Shown piece after piece: positions 26,379-34,197 of a stretch of DNA of 34,197 nucleotides. Below the pieces are notes generated by a model. That model did no database searches. It was given only the letters and a program-made list of their open reading frames with translations, and was not told the DNA's origin. The stretch covers positions 1-34,197 of the forward strand of contig QKHZ01000259.1 in the NCBI GenBank assembly GCA_003249795.1. The letters are read 5' to 3'. How positions within the stretch are numbered: position 1 is the first letter of the stretch; each line of letters starts with the position of its first letter. Source of the stretch: a bacterium. GTDB taxonomy: Bacteria; Planctomycetota; SZUA-567. Made by a program: the position numbers and the translations under genes.

Positions 26379-28853
26379 TCAGAGCGGACGAACCACGTGC
26401 GCACACCATGCAAGACCGCGGTACTCGCGATAGCCCTGCGTCCGTGAAGAGCCGAGGATGTAACGTTTCTCGTTCTGATGATAGACCCCTGATGCACTTT
26501 GACCATCGGCAAGTTTGCGGTGGGCATCCGGCAAACTGATCACCGCGCCGACAGGGAACGCATCTTCATTTGTTGTTTCAATCACTTCATGCTGCTCGTT
26601 TGTGTAAAACGCCGCGCATCCGGCGATGAAGTTTCCTTCCGCATCACGCGGCAGACAGTTATGCAAGATCTTCTTGGCTTCGGTGTCCCAGTCGAACATC
26701 ACACCCAATACACCGGTCGCATCCCCCTCTCGCGCACCGGCGGTACGGATTCCGCCCGAATAAATCAGCGAACGCTCTTTGTGTTTTTCAAGAACGGATT
26801 TCTGGATATCCTGCACGGCGTACTCGTTTGAGCGTTGCGTCCGCATCCCGTTCTGGAACCACTCCTGATCTGAAACATTCACCTTCTTCAGTTCATTGCG
26901 CAGTTCCATCTTCGCGCAGGCGACGATCTCGCCGCTGGAGTCAGCAAGCACAAGATTGCGGTACATGGTATAACTGTTATTGATCACCTTTAGGCGGTTG
27001 CACGCTCGCTGGAACGCCTCTTCAGACGGATCAGACAATGCTTCCCAGAAATAGCGGTCGGTAGACCACCAGCGGATATCAGCAGACCGTTCAAAGAGGT
27101 TGCGGTCGATCAGGTCGATCGCCTGCTTGCTGAACATCTCCAACGCCTGCAGGTTGAGCGCGAGTTCACCCGCAGCCATTTCGCCAAGCAGGTCTTCCAT
27201 GCGGCTTGTTGCAAAGTCACCAGTTTTCGTGATCTGGTCAAAGATCGGCCCCAGCGCAACGCCGCGCTTGCCGAGTTTGGACGCAAACACAATCCCGTTC
27301 AGCGAAATAAGCTGGATCGACTCTTTGTCTTCCTGAATTTTCTCATACGTCTGTTTATTGATATCGGGAATGATCAGCGAGTCCATCAACTCTTCTGTGC
27401 TGATGCCGGCATAACCGACATGATAGCGGCTTCCGAAAATCCCCTCACGCGGAACAATCAGGTGCGAACTCCAGCCGAGTCCCTTGTACTCAAGATAGCC
27501 GTCTGTTTTAGCGGTAAAGATCGCCGCGTCCTGCCCTTCGACAATCGCGTAGCTACAGACTTTCTCACCCGAGGAAAGCGAGCGGTGGTTGCGCGGTACA
27601 TGCGCCGAGCGCTCCGGCTCAAAGATTGCCTCATCACTCGAGCCGATGATGCGGCCTTTTTCATTGGTGAAAAATGAATACCAGCCAGTGGCCAACGAAC
27701 CGTTATCCTCTTTGGGAATGTAGTCCTCAAGAATGATCGTCGCCTCTCCCTGAAAATCAAACAAGATGCCCATCGCCCCGATCACCGCGCCGTTGTTATC
27801 GACATTCTCGCGAATCGCAGTCGTATAGACCAGCGACTGCACATCCTCGATCATGCCATGGGTCAGGTCTTGCGCAAAATACTCGTTGCCGTCCCGCGTT
27901 TTCATCGCTTCCCTAAACCACTGGGTATCGGAGATATCAGTCCCCAGAACACGGTGGCGGGTCTGGCGGTTGGCATTGGCAATCACAACGCCCAACCGGT
28001 CGCAAATCACGAGGTCACGGTACAACGTGTACGAGCTGTTAATATCTTCCAGGCGCTGGCAGGCGAATTGAATTTTTTCATGAAGACGCGTCAGTTCGAC
28101 CGTCGAATCGCGGAACTGCTTCTGCAACTCTTTGCCCGGTGCAGTCGTCGGCAGCGCATTGATCAGCGCATCCACCTTTTCTTCATACACGGCAAACGAT
28201 TCCTGATCGACCAGTACTTTTACATTTTCCGAAAGTAACGGAAGAACCTGACGGATACACAGGAGCAAATGCGGCTCGGAACCGATCTCCGCAACCCGCA
28301 TAATATCAGAGTCGGCATAGTCGCCCCGTTTTTCAATCGAATGCTCCAGATCTTCCAACTGGCTGACAAGCGTTCCGATCATTTCGCGGACGTCATTGAA
28401 CGAGCCGACACAATCGGCAAACGCCGTTTCCAGCGCCCACCACCGAACATCACACGTCCGTTCAAGCAAGTTGCGGTCGATCAGGTTGATTTTGACATAC
28501 GCAACGTTCGACAGAATCATGCGGTAGAACTCTTCCTTGGCCTGATAAAACTGGTCGAAAAGTTTTTTCGTCACATCCAAGAGTTCATGACTGAAGTTTT
28601 CCACGCGGATCATCAGGTCAGTAATCTGCTCCTGCTCGGTTGCGTCCTCACTGATCTCAACGGCAGAACACTTTCCCTGATTGCAGATCGGAAACAGACC
28701 GTTCAGTTCATTGACGATCTTCTCATAGAACTCGCGGTGTTCATACGTAATCACCGGATCAAAGATACTGAACTTGGTCTTCATTCCGATGCCATCATCC
28801 TGATTTTCGTCATGTTCGGATTGCGTGGCAGAAGCGGATTTACTCGCAGGCAT
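26379..28853 (-). CDS. Soluble sensor protein with two Cache-like modules, chemosensory-operon partner
   Basis: About 824 residues with no signal peptide or membrane segment. A helical N-terminal region (about 1-120) is followed by two copies of one module. Each has the leader LIDRNL(L/F)ER..D(V/I)RWW (about 124 and 581), a helical part ending in NSYT(L/M)YR(D/N)LV, and a Cache/PAS-like sensor fold (SDTQWFREAMKTR..NEY..QD and SDQEWFQNGMRTQ..NEY..QD). Each ends in a G(A/V)(M/L)G(I/V)(L/M)FD strand and a REYRGL/LEYKGLGW segment. No methyl-accepting or HAMP domain is seen. It is the last gene of the cheA-cheW operon and probably supplies the input. ATG 28853 is chosen because GAGAGG sits 7 bases upstream; an ATG two codons earlier is too close. 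Confidence 0.8.
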   Translation of the reverse strand: MPASKSASATQSEHDENQDDGIGMKTKFSIFDPVITYEHREFYEKIVNELNGLFPICNQGKCSAVEISEDATEQEQITDLMIRVENFSHELLDVTKKLFDQFYQAKEEFYRMILSNVAYVKINLIDRNLLERTCDVRWWALETAFADCVGSFNDVREMIGTLVSQLEDLEHSIEKRGDYADSDIMRVAEIGSEPHLLLCIRQVLPLLSENVKVLVDQESFAVYEEKVDALINALPTTAPGKELQKQFRDSTVELTRLHEKIQFACQRLEDINSSYTLYRDLVICDRLGVVIANANRQTRHRVLGTDISDTQWFREAMKTRDGNEYFAQDLTHGMIEDVQSLVYTTAIRENVDNNGAVIGAMGILFDFQGEATIILEDYIPKEDNGSLATGWYSFFTNEKGRIIGSSDEAIFEPERSAHVPRNHRSLSSGEKVCSYAIVEGQDAAIFTAKTDGYLEYKGLGWSSHLIVPREGIFGSRYHVGYAGISTEELMDSLIIPDINKQTYEKIQEDKESIQLISLNGIVFASKLGKRGVALGPIFDQITKTGDFATSRMEDLLGEMAAGELALNLQALEMFSKQAIDLIDRNLFERSADIRWWSTDRYFWEALSDPSEEAFQRACNRLKVINNSYTMYRNLVLADSSGEIVACAKMELRNELKKVNVSDQEWFQNGMRTQRSNEYAVQDIQKSVLEKHKERSLIYSGGIRTAGAREGDATGVLGVMFDWDTEAKKILHNCLPRDAEGNFIAGCAAFYTNEQHEVIETTNEDAFPVGAVISLPDAHRKLADGQSASGVYHQNEKRYILGSSRTQGYREYRGLAWCAHVVRPL

Positions 28854-28972
28854 GATCATTCCTCTCTACTGACCCGGGAACCCCGGCACGGATCTTCATA
28901 TACCCTAATATCGCATCAAAATATTCTTTCACCTACAGCAGGTCTGCTTGAAACAGAACATTGATTGCCCAC

Positions 28973-29464
28973 TCAGCCAGACTCAACCGCATTCGCCGCT
29001 TCCGCATTTGCAAGAATCGTATCAATCAGCGTCCGAATGCAGAGAAGCATCATATACCCATCATCAATCCGGACAATCCCGTAAACAAAGTCATGCAGAA
29101 TATGTGCAGGACGCGGTAAAATCTGTTCAGGAGTCACATTCAGAATTCGGCTTGTCCTGTCCACCCGCAGCGCGACGCTCTCTTCATGTGAATGCACGTC
29201 CAGCGAAATCGCCTCTTCAGTCAAATCATCCTGCGTTTCAAGCAGAATCATTTTACTCGGAGCATCCGCTGACTGCTCGGGCTTATCCAGACACCGCCGC
29301 ATATCAAGCACGGTCGCCGTCTTTCCACGCACATGGATCAGACCCTCGACACGAGAATCGGCCAGCGGAACCGGCGTCACCGGCACAGGACGAAAAAACT
29401 CCTCCACCAACAGAACTGGAATCCCGTACACGCCATCACCGATGTGAAAGGACACGATTTGCAT
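28973..29464 (-). CDS. cheW: CheW-like chemotaxis coupling protein
   Basis: This 163-residue single CheW domain has MQIVSFHIGDGVYGIPVLLVEEFFRP as strands 1-2, then PLADSRVEGLIHVRGKTATVLDMRRCL, the G-x-x-x-x-R-G-x(7)-D core of CheW proteins, and EESVALRVDRTSRILNV as the second subdomain. It couples receptors to CheA. The ATG lies inside the end of the cheA gene (29 bases of overlap), so the two proteins are made together. The 113-base gap to the downstream sensor gene contains no terminator. An insertion with an acidic stretch (QDDLTEEAISLDVHSHEE) is somewhat longer than usual. The assignment is secure at the family level; the partner receptor is inferred to be the adjacent sensor protein. Confidence 0.9.
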   Translation of the reverse strand: MQIVSFHIGDGVYGIPVLLVEEFFRPVPVTPVPLADSRVEGLIHVRGKTATVLDMRRCLDKPEQSADAPSKMILLETQDDLTEEAISLDVHSHEESVALRVDRTSRILNVTPEQILPRPAHILHDFVYGIVRIDDGYMMLLCIRTLIDTILANAEAANAVESG

Positions 29465-32400
29465 GGCCTGCTCCCGTTGATGCTAATTCATCCCGTACAT
29501 TTACGCCTGTGGATTTCGCTGTCTCAATCTTCCGGGCAAACAACTCCACACAACGCGTCAGGCTGTCTTTGTCAACCTTAACCACGTATTCGTCAAACCC
29601 GAGCCGCATCCCGCGCTCACGGCTTGCGCTGTCCTGAAGCGCCGTCAGTGCAATCACAGGCAACTCCTGCAGCAGTGGGTCGCCGCGAATGGCCTTGACC
29701 AACCCGAACCCGTCCATGTTCGGCATTTCTATATCAGTCACCACCATATCATATGAGGTCGGATTCTGACGCAGATTCAGCAGCGCCTCGCGGCCGTCAT
29801 TGACAATCGTCAGATCACGCCCCGGCCCTGACAGATACGTCGAGTTCAGCTTGCGGTAAAAAAGGCTGTCCTCCACAATCAGAATCCGCGCAGGAGTAAT
29901 CGTATCGCGACCGGAGGTGTCAAAGTTATCCGGATCGTCATGCTCAAACAGCGCGTAAAGATCCAGAAGCATCACAAGCTTACCACCGTGCATAAAGGTG
30001 CCCAGCACGCCTTTGTCATGCGTGATCTTCGAGTCAAACTTCTCAGAGATGTCATGAACGGCAATATCGAAATTGGTCAAGAGACCGATCGGAAACTTCA
30101 CGCGCGCCGGCAGAATCAGGTTATAGTATTCCAGATCACGCGGCAGTTTTGAAATCGGCAGGTGTTTGTCCAGATACAGCAACGGAATCGTGTTGCCCTT
30201 AAACGGATAGTAACAGCGGTCGCCAACCCGGCGGATATCCGAAGCCTTGATCTTCTCAACAAGCGAGACCAGTTCAAGCGGTACCGCGAAATACTCTTCT
30301 TCCGAATAATTAAAGATAATCATGGTCTGCAGATCGGAACGCTTACCGACACTGAGCGCAGGAAGCTTTGACTCCATCTTCTGCGGCACAGCATTGAACT
30401 TCATATTCATCCGCTCGACCACGCCGCCAATGTCCACCAGCATTACGACCTGACCGTCACCAAGAACCGTGTGACCGCTGAAGACATTTGAACCGGATGC
30501 CAATTTGGGAAGCTCCCTGACAACCGCCTCTTCAATCCCGATAATTTCGTCAACAATCATCCCGACCAGATTCTGACGATGCTGCAAAACGATCAGGGTC
30601 TGACCGGCTGTCGCTCCACGGGTATGTCTTCCACCATGTTTGCCGTTCTGCTTTCCGGCAGGTTTACCCGAATGGCGAGCCCCCCCGGAGGCAACCGCAT
30701 GCGCGTTGACAGAATTCGCGTTTGCGACTTCCGCATCAGACGCCGCTTCTTTTGTGTGAACACCCAGAGCCGAGGCAAGCGGTATAATCGGCACCACAAG
30801 CTCGCGGTGCTGGAACACCTCCTGCCCCTGCAGAATCCGGATCTTGGTATGACGATCACTCTCCGAAACACGGATCAGCTCATTCACAGCGCTCTGCGGA
30901 ATACAGAAACGGTGCCCGCTAACCCGAACGACCAGCGCCGCGATCAATGAAGATGCAACCATCGCCTTCGTCAGCGGCAGACGCGCCTGAATCGTGGTGC
31001 CCCGCCCCATCTCGGTCTGGCAATCGATCACACCGCCGATGGCTTCGATATTCGTCCGCACAACATCCATACCAACGCCACGCCCCGACACCGCGCTCAA
31101 TTTTTCCGCAGTCGAAAAACCTGGTTCAAAGATCAGAAGCACAGCCTTGTTGTCCGGCATGCTCTCGGCTTGCGTGGGGGTAATGATTCCCTTCTCCAAC
31201 GCCTTGCCTTTCACCCGCCCAATATCGACCCCGCGGCCGTCATCACAAACCGCGATAATAATTTCACCGCTTTCCTGATAAGCTTTCAGGGTGATGGTCG
31301 CCATATGCGGTTTTGCGGCGACCTGACGCTCCTGCGCAGTTTCAATTCCGTGGTCAAGTGAATTGCGGATCATGTGCGTCAGCGGATCAACAAATGCCTC
31401 GAGGATTGTCCGGTCAAGCTCCATCTCCCCGCCTTCGGTGCGCAGCTCTACATTCTTATCCAGCTGGTGCGACAAGTCACGTACCACGCGGCGGAAACGA
31501 TCAAAAAGCGAACTGACCGGATTCATCCGCGTCTGGACAACGCCGCGGTGGACTTCGGTGATCGCCTGACTCAATGTCGCGAATGCGGAATCATCGGCAA
31601 AATCATACCGAGTCAGGAGCTGGTTGCGGCTCATAACCATGTTGCCCGTCAGCCGCAGAAGCTGATCGAGAAAGCGCGCATGAATCTTAATCATGGCGCC
31701 GTCATCAGCACCGGCTTTCGCTGCACGGCCGGAGCGTTTCGATGCCGGTTTATCGTCGACCACGACGGTATCTTTTTTCGAAGGAGCCTTTTTCACCGGC
31801 ACGCCCTGCGGTGCAGACTTTGCAGCCGCTGGAACAGGAACAGACTGCGCGGGTTTTACGGCAGGTGGAGCGACCGGAGCGGCTTTCTTGCCACTGGAAG
31901 ATTTGCCTTCCAACACATCGCAAACAACCGTTTTCGACATCGCCCCCATCTGGTCAGGCTTGATATTTGCAGAACACGCAAGCATATCTTCATCAAGAAC
32001 TGTCAGGATCAGCGCCTTGCCCGCTCCTTCTTCATGGACAGCCAACACACCGACCTCGGTCATGCTGCCGGTAATAATATCATCCTGCTCCGGATCAACG
32101 CAAATCCAGTACGGCATCTTTCCCTGCCGCAGCTCCTGCTTCAGCTGATCATCGCTGATCCCGCCTGCACGGTGGCCGCTTGCAAGAAGATCAAGCATCT
32201 GCTTCTCGACCGATGCGCCAACGCCTGATGCTGAACTGTCGCCTTCTGGTGGAATTTCAGAAAGGACATCCGCCTCAATCCGCGTATCACTGTCGAAGCT
32301 CATCCCGGCCGCACCCGCAGCTTGCGATGCAGCTGGCGCTGATGCGGGATCATCCTGCATCGTCTGCTGCAAAAGCGAAAGCACCATCGACGTGTCATAG

Positions 32401-32729
32401 CTTGCGCCCAAGTCAGACGACTCGACCATCGCACGCAACGCATCTGTAGTTTTCAGAAGAACATCAGTGATTTCCGCAGTCAGCTCACGCTCATCCTTGC
32501 GGACTTGATCCAGAAGAGTTTCACCAAGGTGGCTGACTTCAAGAATATTGTCAAGACCAAGATAGCCGCTGCTGCCCTTCATCGAGTGAATGGCGCGGAA
32601 CATCTTGTTGATGAGTTCGGGAGTAACGCCCGTCTCTTCCAGTGCCAGCAGATCCTGCTCAAATATTTCCAGATTCTGGCTGTTTTCGACAACAAATTCT
32701 TCCAACAGCGCTGGATCTTGATCTTGCAT
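29436..32729 (-). CDS. cheA: CheA hybrid histidine kinase with Hpt, two CheW-like modules and C-terminal receiver
   Basis: 1097 residues. The Hpt domain has the phospho-accepting His48 (FRAIHSMKGSSGYLG). An acidic, then Ala/Pro-rich region (about 110-345) replaces a clear P2 domain. The dimerisation helix follows (about 350-420), then the ATPase with N box Asn456 (MIRNSLDHGIE), G1 (CDDGRGVD) and G2 (SAVSGRGVGMD). A CheW-like P5 module is interrupted by a Gly/His/Lys-rich insertion, and a second CheW-like module starts after about residue 790. A receiver ends the protein, with phospho-acceptor Asp999 (MVVTDIEMPNMDG) and KVDK. The protein can therefore take phosphate from ATP to His48 and on to its own receiver. 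No CheY, CheB or CheR lies nearby. ATG 32729 follows CAGGAG by six bases. Confidence 0.93.
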   Translation of the reverse strand: MQDQDPALLEEFVVENSQNLEIFEQDLLALEETGVTPELINKMFRAIHSMKGSSGYLGLDNILEVSHLGETLLDQVRKDERELTAEITDVLLKTTDALRAMVESSDLGASYDTSMVLSLLQQTMQDDPASAPAASQAAGAAGMSFDSDTRIEADVLSEIPPEGDSSASGVGASVEKQMLDLLASGHRAGGISDDQLKQELRQGKMPYWICVDPEQDDIITGSMTEVGVLAVHEEGAGKALILTVLDEDMLACSANIKPDQMGAMSKTVVCDVLEGKSSSGKKAAPVAPPAVKPAQSVPVPAAAKSAPQGVPVKKAPSKKDTVVVDDKPASKRSGRAAKAGADDGAMIKIHARFLDQLLRLTGNMVMSRNQLLTRYDFADDSAFATLSQAITEVHRGVVQTRMNPVSSLFDRFRRVVRDLSHQLDKNVELRTEGGEMELDRTILEAFVDPLTHMIRNSLDHGIETAQERQVAAKPHMATITLKAYQESGEIIIAVCDDGRGVDIGRVKGKALEKGIITPTQAESMPDNKAVLLIFEPGFSTAEKLSAVSGRGVGMDVVRTNIEAIGGVIDCQTEMGRGTTIQARLPLTKAMVASSLIAALVVRVSGHRFCIPQSAVNELIRVSESDRHTKIRILQGQEVFQHRELVVPIIPLASALGVHTKEAASDAEVANANSVNAHAVASGGARHSGKPAGKQNGKHGGRHTRGATAGQTLIVLQHRQNLVGMIVDEIIGIEEAVVRELPKLASGSNVFSGHTVLGDGQVVMLVDIGGVVERMNMKFNAVPQKMESKLPALSVGKRSDLQTMIIFNYSEEEYFAVPLELVSLVEKIKASDIRRVGDRCYYPFKGNTIPLLYLDKHLPISKLPRDLEYYNLILPARVKFPIGLLTNFDIAVHDISEKFDSKITHDKGVLGTFMHGGKLVMLLDLYALFEHDDPDNFDTSGRDTITPARILIVEDSLFYRKLNSTYLSGPGRDLTIVNDGREALLNLRQNPTSYDMVVTDIEMPNMDGFGLVKAIRGDPLLQELPVIALTALQDSASRERGMRLGFDEYVVKVDKDSLTRCVELFARKIETAKSTGVNVRDELASTGAGHANRVLSHR

Positions 32730-32927
32730 GCCTAACTCCTGCCCCTAACCCGGAATTATTTCTAGCAAATTACATGCAATCACACAAAAACACCACCGTT
32801 TTTCTATACAAAAAACGCATTATCGCAATTTCCGCATTGTCAACTGCTGTTAGTGTCTGTTTGTCAAATATTTATAAGATACTGAATTGGAAAGGGTTCA
32901 AAATTTATTCTGCAACTCAATATAATC

Positions 32928-32954
32928 TAGTCTTTTCTTGTCAAGAAAAGACTA
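32928..32954. repeat. 27-bp perfect palindrome between the four-helix gene and cheA
   Basis: TAGTCTTTTCTTG (32928-32940) is followed by one central T and its exact complement CAAGAAAAGACTA (32942-32954). On the minus strand it lies 41 bases past the four-helix stop and about 200 bases upstream of cheA. It has no T run after it in that direction. An operator or a factor-dependent terminator is possible. Confidence 0.8.
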
Positions 32955-32994
32955 CACTTGCGTATGCGCGAAGATATTATCTACATTGATGTAT

Positions 32995-33387
32995 CTAAGC
33001 AATATTTCTATTATAGTCACCGAGGTGCATTGTGTTAAAAATCATTTCACGAAGTTGATCGGCAAGGATAAAAGCGTTGATCAGTTTCTCATAAATCGGA
33101 TCAGACTGTGGCCGACGGCTCTGGCTATAGGCACGTGAGGCCATCTCATGCAGCAACAAATCAGCCCGGCGAGTCAAAGAAAGTGCATCTGCGTAACATT
33201 CGATCTGCACATCCATCGTTTCAGCCATAACGCCTTCTGCCACGCAACGAGGAATCTGGCGCATCAAGGATGCATACTCTTCACCAACAGGCTCTTCAGA
33301 GCAGACCATCGCTTCATGCATCGCCTTGAACATCCGGCTGGCCTGTTTCCAGAGATCATTATTCCGAAGTTGTTCTACATCCGCCAT
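32995..33387 (-). CDS. Four-helix-bundle protein (23S rRNA intervening-sequence protein family)
   Basis: 130 residues, all helical by inspection. The pattern LWKQASRMFKAMHEAMV is followed by LMRQIPRCVAEGVMAET, then ECYADALSLTRRADLLLHEMA and a last helix. It matches the four-helix family, whose hallmark is the xxQIRRAxxSIxxNIAEG helix, seen here with changes (QIPRCVAEG). Members form pentameric bundles of unknown role; some sit in rRNA insertions, others near retroelements, but no rRNA or reverse transcriptase is present here. ATG 33387 is preferred: AAGGAG (33394-33399) is six bases upstream and the length fits the family. An in-frame ATG at 33477 also has AAGGAG at eight bases and would add 30 residues that look less protein-like. 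Function is unknown. Confidence 0.75.
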   Translation of the reverse strand: MADVEQLRNNDLWKQASRMFKAMHEAMVCSEEPVGEEYASLMRQIPRCVAEGVMAETMDVQIECYADALSLTRRADLLLHEMASRAYSQSRRPQSDPIYEKLINAFILADQLREMIFNTMHLGDYNRNIA

Positions 33388-33670
33388 TTCAAGCTCCTTG
33401 TACGCGCTAACGCTGCCAAATTTGATTTGTAAAAATATTAGTTCCCCACCGTAAACGGCAGTCGTTAGCTTCTTCATCGTCGCATCTCCTTAAAATAATT
33501 AGGAAAAGACAACCTTTTCTCTATTAGCATTCTCATACTCAATATACATGTAACGCATAATCAAAAACAGTAACGCTTTTTCTCAAAATCTCACAGAACC
33601 CACAACATATTTAACAACAATAAATTAAACAAACCAGCATCACCATTTTCATAAAAAAAACCATTCCAAG

Positions 33671-33698
33671 TTGACTAGGCATCTTCATCATGTATTAT
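33671..33698 (+). promoter_or_regulatory. Promoter of the Gfo/Idh/MocA gene
   Basis: TTGACT (33671-33676) and TATTAT (33693-33698) are 16 bases apart. The -10 touches a palindrome (33698-33711), so repression at the start site is likely. Confidence 0.55.
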
Positions 33699-33711
33699 GT
33701 CAACGTTGACA
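33698..33711. promoter_or_regulatory. LacI-type palindromic operator
   Basis: TGTCAACGTTGACA is a perfect 14-base palindrome with the central CG and symmetric half-sites usual for LacI/GalR-type repressors. It overlaps the expected transcription start of the oxidoreductase gene. No LacI gene is in the window. Confidence 0.55.
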
Positions 33712-33735
33712 CACTTTAAAGAAAGGACTACTCTA

Positions 33736-34197
33736 ATGTCAGCAAAAAAGAAATTCGTACAGGTTGGAACCGGTGGGCGCTCGGAAATGTACTGGGAAGC
33801 GCTGGCAAAAGATTACGCAGACAGCTCCGAGCTTCTGGCGCTTTGCGACAACAACAAGGGGCGTCTTGAACTGCGCCAGAAAAATCTGGCTGACCTTGGC
33901 GTCACCGTCAAGATTTATCCTGAAACCGAATTTGATAAAATGATCGCGGAGTGCAAACCCGATTGCGTCATTGTCACCACCAAAGACTGCACACACGACG
34001 ACTATATCTGCCGCGCAATGGAAGCCGGTTGCGATGTCATCACGGAAAAGCCGATGACAACCGATGAGGTCAAATGCAAACGCATCCTCGACACGCAGAA
34101 GAAAACAGGCAAAAGCTGCCGCGTGACATTCAACTACCGCTACGCCCCGCCGCGCACACAGCTGAAAGACCTGCTCATGAGCGGCACCATCGGCCAC
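33736..34197 (+). CDS. Gfo/Idh/MocA family oxidoreductase, N-terminal part (runs off the window)
   Basis: The frame opens at ATG 33736, preceded by AAAGGA (33722-33727), and stays open to the end of the window, giving 154 residues of the NAD(P)-binding domain. The start MSAKKKFVQVGTGGRSEMYW contains the GxGGR dinucleotide loop. CDNNKGR follows strand 2, and ITEKPMTTDEVKCK holds the Glu-Lys-Pro motif whose lysine is catalytic in this family, followed by VTFNYRYAPP. Relatives oxidise or reduce sugars and inositols, and many in glycan-degrading bacteria act on sugars released by glycosidases. The promoter carries a LacI-type operator, fitting sugar-responsive control. The substrate is not determined and the C-terminal domain is not visible. 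Confidence 0.9.
   Translation, partial: MSAKKKFVQVGTGGRSEMYWEALAKDYADSSELLALCDNNKGRLELRQKNLADLGVTVKIYPETEFDKMIAECKPDCVIVTTKDCTHDDYICRAMEAGCDVITEKPMTTDEVKCKRILDTQKKTGKSCRVTFNYRYAPPRTQLKDLLMSGTIGH

Noticed and set aside
31374-32228. 284-codon plus-strand open frame under cheA
   Set aside because: It is antisense to the CheA Hpt-to-dimerisation region, with no ribosome site or recognisable motif; high GC reduces stop codons in shadow frames.
32995-33387. Diversity-generating retroelement or rRNA intervening sequence suggested by the four-helix protein
   Set aside because: No reverse transcriptase, template/variable repeat or 23S rRNA sequence is visible nearby.
33739-34197. Minus-strand open frame covering the right end
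   Set aside because: It is antisense to the clear Gfo/Idh/MocA domain on the plus strand, which has a promoter, ribosome site and EKP motif.

Overview
This 34 kb window is bacterial chromosomal DNA with no rRNA, tRNA, CRISPR array or transposase that I can recognise. The gene mix is an alpha-L-fucosidase-like GH95 enzyme, an AraC regulator, a KDG-type sugar kinase, a Gfo/Idh/MocA oxidoreductase, an N-epsilon-acetyl-beta-lysine osmolyte pathway, and a CheA/CheW system. It suggests a glycan-degrading Gram-negative bacterium exposed to salt, for example from the Kiritimatiellota/Lentisphaerae/Verrucomicrobia group. That taxon is an inference from gene content only. Shine-Dalgarno sites of the AAGGAG type precede most genes and were used to pick starts, several of which are GTG or TTG.

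Region 1 (1-4833, visibly more AT-rich than the rest) is the end of a surface-glycan type block. It holds the C-terminus of an unidentified protein, a B12-binding radical SAM enzyme, a membrane GT2 glycosyltransferase, and an AsnB-type amidotransferase that overlaps it by one base. Region 2 (5103-8754) is a promoter-led operon of an exported SH3 protein, an M48 metalloprotease and a CHASE2-adenylate/guanylate cyclase. It looks like an envelope-sensing or envelope-quality unit. Region 3 (8912-15988) holds a KDG-type kinase (minus), a membrane SPFH/coiled-coil protein with an exported GFA-fold protein (plus), and a divergent GH95 glycosidase/AraC pair separated by a repeat-rich control region.

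Region 4 (16053-23238) is the most striking part. Four full-length tandem paralogues of a polytopic GT-C-like membrane protein share an invariant WEDFYITYR loop and a conserved C-terminal soluble domain. They sit behind a promoter whose spacer is filled by a perfect inverted repeat. Region 5 (23472-26304) is a MarR regulator followed by lysine 2,3-aminomutase (ablA) and beta-lysine acetyltransferase (ablB). A near-perfect 19-bp palindrome lies between the likely promoter and the marR start, so osmolyte synthesis is probably under autoregulated MarR control.

Region 6 (26379-32729, minus) is a compact chemosensory operon: a CheA hybrid kinase with two CheW-like modules and a receiver, a separate CheW, and a soluble sensor made of a duplicated Cache-like module with no transmembrane or methyl-accepting domain. 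No CheR, CheB or MCP is present in the window. Region 7 (32928-34197) holds a 27-bp perfect palindrome, a small four-helix-bundle protein (minus), and the start of a Gfo/Idh/MocA oxidoreductase that runs off the window, headed by a sigma70-like promoter with a LacI-type operator.
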